In this document: positions 23,877 through 30,207 of the stretch, in pieces
Numbering within the stretch: position 1 is the stretch's first letter
How the letters are laid out: each line of letters starts with the position of its first letter
Assembly: GCA_905234995.1 (NCBI GenBank)
Contig: CAJOJV010000010.1
Location: forward strand, 1-39,348
Direction: 5' to 3'
DNA length: 39,348 nucleotides
DNA from: an uncultured Eubacterium sp.
GTDB taxonomy: Bacteria > Bacillota > Clostridia > Oscillospirales > Acutalibacteraceae
Notes under the pieces: model-generated
What the model saw: the letters and a program-made list of their open reading frames with translations, nothing else
Told to the model about the DNA's origin: nothing
Database searches by the model: none
Made by a program: the position numbers and the translations under genes

Positions 23877-24804
23877 GCTTTCAAAGGCGTTTTTTGAGGA
23901 GTACGGCAAGCCGATGCTTAAAGCGGAGTTTGCGGATATAATGCCCTGTCTCTGCGTGGGGCTTTTCGGCAGCGGCTCGGAATGCTTCGGATTTGATGAC
24001 GATGTTTCAACCGACCATGATTTTGAGCCGGGCTTCTGCATCTTTCTTCCGGATGAAAGCGTTGTTGACAGGCGGCAGGCATTTTTGCTTGAAAGAGCGT
24101 ATGCAAAGCTGCCAAAGGAATTTATGGGCTTCAGGCGCTCCCTTATGGCGCCCGTGGGAGGCGCGCGCAAGGGCGTTCTCAGAACGGATGAATTCTTCCT
24201 TGAAAAAATCGGCAGTCCGAACGGCGAGCTTGATTTTCAGCAGTGGCTGACGGTTCCTGAAAATGCGCTTGCAGAGGCAACAAACGGCGAAATTTTTTTT
24301 GATAACTTCGGCGAGGTTACCGAAATTCGCAAGGCGCTTTCAAAGTATCCGGAGGATATCAGGCGCAAAAAGCTTGCGGGCAATCTGCTTTTAATGGCGC
24401 AGTCCGGGCAGTATAATTTTAAGCGCTGCATAGACCATGGCGAAACCGCTGCGGCGCAGCTTGCCGTTAACGAATTCGTCAAAAGCGCGATGAACGTAAT
24501 ATTTTTATTAAATAATAGTTTTAAACCGTATTATAAATGGAGCTTCCGCGCGCTGCGTGCGCTGCCGAAGCTTTCGCTTGAAGCGGAGATTATGGAATTC
24601 CTGCTCACCACGAATAACGACGGCGAAATGGCAGAGGAAAAGTACTATGCCATTGAGGGCATAGCAGCCGATATTATTGATGAGCTTGCAGAGCAGGAGC
24701 TCACAAAGGCGATTTGCGGCGATTTGGAGAAGCACGCCTATTCCGTTAACGACGGGATTGAAAATGCCGAAATCCGCAATCTGCACGTTCTGGCTGCTAT
24801 ATAA
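23863..24804 (+). CDS. DUF4037 protein with nucleotidyltransferase-like motif
   Basis: A 313-residue protein of the DUF4037 group. Near the N-terminus LFGSGSECFGFDDDVSTDHDFE (about 34-54) resembles the GS-x(n)-DxD motif of nucleotidyltransferases, with the carboxylates followed by His. The rest is helical and rich in Leu and Lys. The ATG at 23863 has GGAGG six bases upstream and lies inside the end of the TPR gene. Members are often found in Firmicutes, but no reaction is established to my knowledge; transfer of a nucleotide to a protein, RNA or small molecule is a guess from the fold. Confidence 0.78.
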   Translation: MKGIELSKAFFEEYGKPMLKAEFADIMPCLCVGLFGSGSECFGFDDDVSTDHDFEPGFCIFLPDESVVDRRQAFLLERAYAKLPKEFMGFRRSLMAPVGGARKGVLRTDEFFLEKIGSPNGELDFQQWLTVPENALAEATNGEIFFDNFGEVTEIRKALSKYPEDIRRKKLAGNLLLMAQSGQYNFKRCIDHGETAAAQLAVNEFVKSAMNVIFLLNNSFKPYYKWSFRALRALPKLSLEAEIMEFLLTTNNDGEMAEEKYYAIEGIAADIIDELAEQELTKAICGDLEKHAYSVNDGIENAEIRNLHVLAAI

Positions 24805-24834
24805 TAAAAGGTAATTAATAAAGAGGTAATATAT

Positions 24835-25527
24835 ATGAAACTTCACGGTCTGCAAAAAATGACGCTCTTGGATTTTCCCGGCTGCGTTGCCTGCACTGTC
24901 TTTCTTGGCGGGTGCGATTTCCGCTGCCCGTTCTGCCATAATTTTGAGCTTATTGACGGCACCGCGCAGCCCGTTATGACGGATGGTGATTTAATCGCGT
25001 TTCTTGAAAAAAAGAGAGGGCTTATAGACGGCGTTGCAATCACGGGCGGCGAGCCCTGCCTGCATCCCGATTTGCCTCAGCTTATTGAGCGAATTCACAA
25101 TGCGGGCTTTCGCGTTAAGCTTGATACAAACGGCTATCATCCCGAAATGCTCAAAAGAATTTTGGAGCAGGGGATTGTTGAATACGTTGCAATGGATATT
25201 AAAAACAGCCCCGAAAAATATGCGCTCACCTGCGGCGTTGATGAGATTGATATGGCGCTGATTGCGGAAAGCCGCGATTTGCTTATGAACGGCAATATTG
25301 ATTATGAATTCCGCACCACGGTTATCCGTGAGCTCCACGAAAAAGAGGATTTTGAAAAAATCGGCGAATTCATCAAGGGTGCAAAGCGCTATTTCCTGCA
25401 GAGATTTACGGATAGGGATTCCGTTCCTTACGGCAATTTAACCGCGCCAACCTTTGATGAAATGTACGAATTCGCGGAAATTGCACGTAAATTTGTGCCG
25501 GATACAAAATTGCGCGGAGTAGAATAA
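24835..25527 (+). CDS. nrdG: Radical SAM activase of the anaerobic ribonucleotide reductase (NrdG2 type)
   Basis: This 230-residue radical SAM protein has the cluster motif C-x3-C-x2-C at Cys27, Cys31 and Cys34 (GGCDFRCPFCHN) and the start MTLLDFPGCVACTVF typical of the NrdG2 type. A GGE-like motif (ITGGEPC) for SAM binding follows. It installs the glycyl radical on NrdD, whose gene comes next. It has a good ribosome site (AAAGAGG) but no visible promoter of its own, so it is likely transcribed with the TPR and DUF4037 genes, outside the NrdR-like boxes that precede nrdD. Confidence 0.88.
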   Translation: MKLHGLQKMTLLDFPGCVACTVFLGGCDFRCPFCHNFELIDGTAQPVMTDGDLIAFLEKKRGLIDGVAITGGEPCLHPDLPQLIERIHNAGFRVKLDTNGYHPEMLKRILEQGIVEYVAMDIKNSPEKYALTCGVDEIDMALIAESRDLLMNGNIDYEFRTTVIRELHEKEDFEKIGEFIKGAKRYFLQRFTDRDSVPYGNLTAPTFDEMYEFAEIARKFVPDTKLRGVE

Positions 25528-25528
25528 A

Positions 25529-25575
25529 ACACTACATATTGTGGTTGAAAAAATTTTTAATAATATATATTGACA
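25529..25575 (+). promoter_or_regulatory. Tandem NrdR-like boxes
   Basis: Box 1 (25529-25544, ACACTACATATTGTGG) is close to the NrdR consensus, ACAC with an AT-rich centre and GTGT. Box 2 (25560-25575) is weaker, ATAATATATATTGACA, and matches box 1 at 10 of 16 places. Their centres are 31 bp apart, three helical turns, as usual for NrdR pairs. Box 2 overlaps the -35 hexamer of nrdD. NrdR represses ribonucleotide reductase genes when dATP is high. The nrdR gene is not in the window. Confidence 0.75.
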
Positions 25576-25598
25576 AATGCCTCTCTTAATGATAGAAT
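25570..25598 (+). promoter_or_regulatory. Sigma-A promoter of nrdD
   Basis: A perfect TTGACA (25570-25575) and TAGAAT (25593-25598) are spaced by 17 bp. Transcription should begin near 25605, giving a leader of about 80 nt. The -35 box lies within the second NrdR-like box, so bound NrdR would block polymerase directly. Confidence 0.85.
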
Positions 25599-25610
25599 GA
25601 TTTTTGCAGC

Positions 25611-25652
25611 GTCGAGAAAGAGCTTAACAGCAAAGAAAAAGAGTATCTCGAC
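25611..25652 (+). promoter_or_regulatory. Hairpin in the nrdD leader
   Basis: A perfect 7-bp inverted repeat, GTCGAGA (25611-25617) and TCTCGAC (25646-25652), encloses a 28-nt purine-rich loop directly after the expected start of transcription. It may protect the 5' end of the mRNA or serve as a control element. It ends about 18 nt before the ribosome site (25671-25677) and does not cover it. Confidence 0.5.
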
Positions 25653-25684
25653 TAACAAAAATTATTATTAAGGGAGGAATTTTA

Positions 25685-28066
25685 ATGTACCAGGTCGTTA
25701 AAAGAGACGGCAGCGTCGTTGATTTTGACATCAGCAAAATCAGCGCCGCAATCGCAAAAGCATTCGATGCAGTCGGTAAGCAGTACCACCAAACAATTAT
25801 TGATTTAATCGCGCTTCACGTAACAGCGGATTTTGAAAGCAAAATTCAGGATGATAAGATTTCCGTTGAAGCTATTCAGGATAGCGTTGAAACCGTTCTT
25901 TCTGAATCAGGCTATGCGGATGTTGCAAAGGCTTATATCCTTTATCGCCGCCAGAGGGAGAAGATTCGCAATGTTAATTCCGCACTTCTCAATTATAAGG
26001 AAATCGTTGATAACTATCTTAAGATTAACGACTGGCGCGTTAAGGAAAATGCAACCGTAACATATTCCGTAGGCGGTCTTATTCTTTCAAACTCCGGTGC
26101 AATCACAGCCAACTATTGGCTTTCAGAGGTTTATGATGATGAAATTGCAGAGGCTCACCGCAATGCAGATATTCATCTTCACGATCTTTCAATGCTCACC
26201 GGTTATTGTGCAGGCTGGAGCTTAAAGCAGCTTATTCAGGAGGGTCTCGGCGGCGTAACCGGCAAGATTACCTCTTCTCCTGCAAACCATCTTTCAACCC
26301 TTTGCAATCAGATGGTTAACTTCCTCGGCATTATGCAGAATGAATGGGCAGGCGCTCAGGCATTCTCCTCCTTTGACACATATCTTGCTCCCTTCGTTAA
26401 GGTTGATAATCTCTCTCAGAAAGAGGTTAAGCAGTGCATCCAGAGCTTCGTTTACGGCGTAAACACTCCGAGCCGTTGGGGCACTCAGGCACCGTTCTCC
26501 AATATCACCCTTGACTGGACCGTTCCTAACGACCTTAAAAACCTTCCCGCAATTATCGGCGGCAAGGAGATGGATTTCACTTACGGTGAATGCCAGAAGG
26601 AAATGGATATGGTTAACAAGGCTTTCATCGAGATTATGATTGAGGGCGACGCTAACGGCAGAGGCTTCCAGTATCCTATACCGACCTATTCAATCACCCG
26701 CAATTTTGATTGGAGCGAGAGCGAGAACAATAAGCTTCTCTTTGAAATGACCGCTAAATACGGCACTCCTTATTTCTCAAACTATATCAATTCCGATATG
26801 GAGCCGAGCGACGTTCGTTCAATGTGCTGCCGTCTTCGTCTTGACCTTCGCGAGCTTCGCAAAAAGTCAGGCGGCTTCTTCGGCTCAGGTGAATCAACCG
26901 GTTCTATCGGCGTTGTTACCATCAACCTTCCCAGAATTGCTTATCAGGCAAAGGATGAGGCTGATTTCTATGCAAGGCTTGATCATCTTATGGATATTGC
27001 CGCACGCAGCTTAAAGGTGAAGAGAACGGTTATCACAACCCTTCTTGACCAGGGCCTTTATCCTTACACCAAGAGATATCTCGGCACCTTTGCAAACCAT
27101 TTTTCAACCATCGGTCTTATCGGTATGAACGAGGTTGGTCTTAATGCAAACTGGCTCAGAGCTGATTTAACGGACGCTAAGGTTCAGCGCTTTGCAAGGG
27201 ACGTTCTCAACCATATGCGCGAGCGCCTTTCCGATTATCAGGAGGAATACGGCGATCTTTATAACCTTGAGGCAACTCCTGCCGAATCCACAACTTATCG
27301 CTTTGCTAAGCACGATAAGGAGGATTTCCCGGATATCATCACTGCCAATATGAACGGCACTCCTTATTACACCAACTCTTCACATCTTCCCGTTGGTTAC
27401 ACGGAGGATATCTTCTCCGCTCTTGATATTCAGGATGATTTGCAGACTCTTTATACCTCGGGCACCGTTTTCCACGCATTCCTCGGCGAAAAGCTGCCTG
27501 ATTGGAAGGCTGCCGCAAATCTTGTTCGCAAGATTGCCGAAAACTACAAGCTGCCTTATTACACAATGAGCCCCACTTACTCCGTATGTAAGGACCACGG
27601 CTATCTAACCGGCGAGCAGTTCACCTGCCCGATTTGCGGTGCGAAGACCGAGGTTAACAGCCGTATCACCGGTTATTACAGACCTATTCAGAACTGGAAC
27701 GACGGTAAGGCTCAGGAGTATAAGGACAGAAAGGTTTATAACATCGGTCGCTCTCATTTAACTCATGAGGGTCCGAACCCTGCTCCCGTTGACGATGCTC
27801 CCGCTGAGGTAAACACCACTGCGGATGCTCCAGCAGCAGGCGGCGCAATCCTTTTCAAGACGGCAACCTGCCCTAACTGCAAGGCAGCAGCTGCGCTTCT
27901 TGATAAGGCAGGCGTTCAGTACACCGCTCTTAATGCGGATGAAAATGCAGAGCTTGTTGCTCAGTACGGCATTAAGCAGGCTCCGACCCTTATTATTCCG
28001 AACGGCGATTCTTTTGAAAAGTTCCGCGGCGTTTCGGATATCAAGGGCTGGCTTATGAACAAATAA
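25685..28066 (+). CDS. nrdD: Anaerobic ribonucleoside-triphosphate reductase with fused redoxin domain
   Basis: This 793-residue class III reductase makes dNTPs from NTPs with a glycyl radical. It begins with an ATP-cone (about 3-90, VVKRDGSVVDFDISKI) that senses ATP/dATP, followed by the barrel. The zinc site near the end is Cys635, His638, Cys648 and Cys651, and the radical glycine is Gly663 in RITGYYRP. After a linker rich in Ala and Pro (about 697-717) there is an extra C-terminal thioredoxin/glutaredoxin-like domain (718-793) with Cys-Pro-Asn-Cys at 729-732 and the cis-Pro turn QAPTLI. Formate-using NrdD proteins lack this domain, so this enzyme probably takes electrons from the fused redoxin. 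AGGGAGG seven bases before the ATG sets the start. Confidence 0.95.
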   Translation: MYQVVKRDGSVVDFDISKISAAIAKAFDAVGKQYHQTIIDLIALHVTADFESKIQDDKISVEAIQDSVETVLSESGYADVAKAYILYRRQREKIRNVNSALLNYKEIVDNYLKINDWRVKENATVTYSVGGLILSNSGAITANYWLSEVYDDEIAEAHRNADIHLHDLSMLTGYCAGWSLKQLIQEGLGGVTGKITSSPANHLSTLCNQMVNFLGIMQNEWAGAQAFSSFDTYLAPFVKVDNLSQKEVKQCIQSFVYGVNTPSRWGTQAPFSNITLDWTVPNDLKNLPAIIGGKEMDFTYGECQKEMDMVNKAFIEIMIEGDANGRGFQYPIPTYSITRNFDWSESENNKLLFEMTAKYGTPYFSNYINSDMEPSDVRSMCCRLRLDLRELRKKSGGFFGSGESTGSIGVVTINLPRIAYQAKDEADFYARLDHLMDIAARSLKVKRTVITTLLDQGLYPYTKRYLGTFANHFSTIGLIGMNEVGLNANWLRADLTDAKVQRFARDVLNHMRERLSDYQEEYGDLYNLEATPAESTTYRFAKHDKEDFPDIITANMNGTPYYTNSSHLPVGYTEDIFSALDIQDDLQTLYTSGTVFHAFLGEKLPDWKAAANLVRKIAENYKLPYYTMSPTYSVCKDHGYLTGEQFTCPICGAKTEVNSRITGYYRPIQNWNDGKAQEYKDRKVYNIGRSHLTHEGPNPAPVDDAPAEVNTTADAPAAGGAILFKTATCPNCKAAAALLDKAGVQYTALNADENAELVAQYGIKQAPTLIIPNGDSFEKFRGVSDIKGWLMNK

Positions 28067-28083
28067 GTTTAATAAAAATAACG

Positions 28084-28113
28084 ACGGGGAGGGGCTTGCC
28101 CCTTCCCGTTTTT
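28084..28113 (+). terminator. Terminator between nrdD and trxB
   Basis: An 11-bp stem with one wobble pair (28084-28094 with 28099-28109), loop CTTG, is followed by a T-run. It would lower but not necessarily abolish read-through into trxB, whose ATG is only 15 bp further on; no separate trxB promoter is evident in between. Confidence 0.85.
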
Positions 28114-28127
28114 CATAGGAGTTTATT

Positions 28128-29042
28128 ATGTATGATATAATTGTTGTGGGCGGCGGCCCCGCGGGTATGACTGCGGCGCTCTATGCCCAGCGCAACGGCA
28201 AGCAGGCGCTCGTTATTGAAAAGGCAGGCTTCGGCGGGCAGATTACCAATTCGCCCAAGGTTGAAAATTTCCCCTCAGCCATATCAATCAGCGGCAACGA
28301 GCTTGCGGATAAAATGTTTTCCCAGATTATGGAGCAGGGCGCCGATATTGAGATTGAAACCGTAACCTCCATTGAGGATAGGGGCGATATCAAAATCGTT
28401 AAAACCGAGGAGGGCGGCGCTTATGAGGCGTATGCCGTAATCATCGCAACCGGCGTTAAGCACCGTATGCTCGGGCTTGAGGGCGAGGATGAGCTCGTCG
28501 GCGAGGGCATCTCTTTCTGCGCGGTTTGCGACGGCGATTTTTACACCGATAAGGTCGTTTGCGTTGCGGGCGGCGGCAATTCCGCTTTGCAGGAGGCAAT
28601 CCTCCTTTCCGATAAATGCTCCAAGGTTATTATGCTTCAGGATTTGCCCACCTTTACAGGCGAGGAAAGGCTGCAGCAGGTTCTCTTTTCAAGGGATAAC
28701 GTTGAAAAGCACACGGGCGTAAAAATAACCCGCCTCATCAAAAACGGTGATGAGCTTGCGGGCGTTGAGATAAATGAAAACGGCGAGGTTAAGGAAATCG
28801 CGTGCGACGGGCTTTTTGTTGCAATCGGTCTTATCCCGGAAAATGAGCCGTTTAAGGAGCTTGCGGATTTAAACAGCTTCGGCTATTTTGATTCTGACGA
28901 GCAGTGCACAACCAAAACGAAGGGCATTTTTGTTGCGGGCGATTGCCGCAGCAAATTCGTCCGCCAGGTAACAACCGCTGCGGCGGACGGCACAATCGCC
29001 GCTCTTGCCGCTTGCAGATATATAAATGATATAAAGGCATAA
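28128..29042 (+). CDS. trxB: Thioredoxin reductase
   Basis: A 304-residue flavoprotein that passes electrons from NAD(P)H to a thioredoxin-like partner. The FAD motif is VVGGGPAGMTAA at the N-terminus. The redox pair is Cys131 and Cys134 in FCAVCDGDF, the nucleotide-binding motif is VAGGGNSALQEA, and the FAD C-terminal motif is GDCRSKFVRQVTTAAADG. Length is normal for low-molecular-weight TrxB. No thioredoxin gene is beside it; the nearest redoxin is the domain fused to NrdD just upstream, which is a likely substrate. Confidence 0.93.
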   Translation: MYDIIVVGGGPAGMTAALYAQRNGKQALVIEKAGFGGQITNSPKVENFPSAISISGNELADKMFSQIMEQGADIEIETVTSIEDRGDIKIVKTEEGGAYEAYAVIIATGVKHRMLGLEGEDELVGEGISFCAVCDGDFYTDKVVCVAGGGNSALQEAILLSDKCSKVIMLQDLPTFTGEERLQQVLFSRDNVEKHTGVKITRLIKNGDELAGVEINENGEVKEIACDGLFVAIGLIPENEPFKELADLNSFGYFDSDEQCTTKTKGIFVAGDCRSKFVRQVTTAAADGTIAALAACRYINDIKA

Positions 29043-29056
29043 TGCCTTAAGTGGAC

Positions 29057-29079
29057 AGTGACCAGTGGTTAGTGACCAG
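29057..29079. repeat. Short direct repeat (AGTGACCAG twice)
   Basis: Two copies of the 9-mer AGTGACCAG (29057-29065 and 29071-29079) lie between the trxB stop and the terminator, with ACCAGTGGT between them. The stretch is low in complexity and may belong to a dispersed repeat, but no second copy is visible in the window. Confidence 0.4.
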
Positions 29080-29113
29080 AAAAAAGAAACCTTCTGATGA
29101 AGGTTTCTTTTTT
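29080..29113. terminator. Bidirectional terminator shared by trxB and azlD
   Basis: A perfect 15-bp stem (29080-29094 with 29099-29113) has AAAAAA on one side and TTTTTT on the other and a TGAT loop. It works for trxB on the plus strand and for azlCD on the minus strand; the azlD stop codon overlaps its edge. Confidence 0.93.
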
Positions 29114-29432
29114 ATATTAAATGTTGAATTATCAGTTCAGATATGAAAACTCCTGCCGATGCGCCGATTGCAACCGTCAGCAGCCCGCGCTTGAAATATG
29201 CCAGAATGAGCGCCACTGCAACGCCGATTGCCGCCGTAATAATATGGTTCGTTGCAAAGAAAACTGCGGGTATCGTCATAACGCTTAGTACAGCGTAGGG
29301 CATATAGTGCAGAAATGAAAGAATGAATTTATTCTCAATCTTTTTCTTTATCAGCACGAGCGGTATTGCCCTGACGAGATAGGTCACAAGCGCCATCGTT
29401 GCCAGATAGGGGAGGAAAGCGTTAAACTCCAT
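29112..29432 (-). CDS. azlD: AzlD-type branched-chain amino acid exporter subunit
   Basis: A 106-residue protein with about four hydrophobic helices, the small partner of AzlC in export of branched-chain amino acids. The true start is the ATG at 29432, with GGAGG six bases upstream; the longer frame to 29495 lies inside azlC and is very basic. Motifs MALVTYLVRAIPLVL and YMPYAVLSVMTIPAVFF are typical of the family. It overlaps azlC by 11 nt. Confidence 0.88.
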   Translation of the reverse strand: MEFNAFLPYLATMALVTYLVRAIPLVLIKKKIENKFILSFLHYMPYAVLSVMTIPAVFFATNHIITAAIGVAVALILAYFKRGLLTVAIGASAGVFISELIIQHLI

Positions 29433-30159
29433 TTTCGCCCTCCTTTTCCGTTTCGCCAATAGGGAAAAGCAGCGCCGCAATTGCGCTTGCCGCAACGGCG
29501 CAGATGATTACAACGAAACCGCTGTGCACCTTTGAAAGCAGCGGAATAAAGCGGAATGCGCAGCTCAGCGCAATTGCAATAATCACGCAGAAAAGCACGT
29601 GCTTATTCTCCTTTGCAGGGGGCACGACTATTGCAATAAACATTCCGTAAATCGCAATTCCAAGCGCCGAAATCAGCAGGGCAGGCAGGATGTTGCCCGC
29701 AACAGCGCCAACTATCGTGCCCGCGCTCCAGCCGAGATAAGGCGTTAAAATCAGCCCGAACATATAGCTTTTGCCAACGGATTTTTTGGATGCCGCAACG
29801 GCAAAAACCTCGTCCGTGTTAACGAATGCAATCAAGAAGCGGTCTATCAGTGAAACGCTGCCGTCCAGCTTCTGCGAAAGGGTAACGCTCATCAGCGCAT
29901 AGCGCAGGTTGATTATAAGCTGGCTTGCCGCAAGCTCAAACAGCGTGCCGCCCGAAACGATAATCGGAACCGCCGCAAGCTGCCCTGCGGAGGTAACGTT
30001 CGTCATTGAAATCAGCAGCGCCTCAAGCGAGGTTAACCCGTGCGCAACGGTGAAAATTCCGAATGCAAACGCCACTGAAAAGTAGCCCATGCAAATCGGC
30101 AGCCCGTCAATTATTCCTTTTAAAAACGTGTTTTCTTTAATGTTTTTGGTTTCTTTCAT
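29422..30159 (-). CDS. azlC: AzlC-type branched-chain amino acid exporter subunit
   Basis: A 245-residue membrane protein of the AzlC family. The start GIIDGLPICMGYFSVAFAFGI and the block TSAGQLAAVPII are family hallmarks, as is NLRYALMSVTLS. With AzlD it forms a two-part exporter for leucine-type amino acids and analogues. The ribosome site before the ATG is weak. A hairpin lies just upstream (30176-30197), so transcription may come by read-through from the GH3 gene or from a promoter I could not identify. Confidence 0.88.
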   Translation of the reverse strand: MKETKNIKENTFLKGIIDGLPICMGYFSVAFAFGIFTVAHGLTSLEALLISMTNVTSAGQLAAVPIIVSGGTLFELAASQLIINLRYALMSVTLSQKLDGSVSLIDRFLIAFVNTDEVFAVAASKKSVGKSYMFGLILTPYLGWSAGTIVGAVAGNILPALLISALGIAIYGMFIAIVVPPAKENKHVLFCVIIAIALSCAFRFIPLLSKVHSGFVVIICAVAASAIAALLFPIGETEKEGENGV

Positions 30160-30175
30160 ATTGAACTAAATGTAG

Positions 30176-30197
30176 GGGACGCCGACTTCGGCGTCCC
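30176..30197. terminator. Hairpin between the GH3 gene and azlC
   Basis: A perfect 9-bp GC-rich stem (GGGACGCCG with CGGCGTCCC) has a 4-nt loop. The strong T-run follows on the plus strand (30200-30208), where no gene ends; on the minus strand the tail is only moderately T-rich (CTACATTTAG). It may still end the GH3 transcript, whose stop codon is at 30208-30210. Confidence 0.65.
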
Positions 30198-30207
30198 GCT
30201 TTTTATT

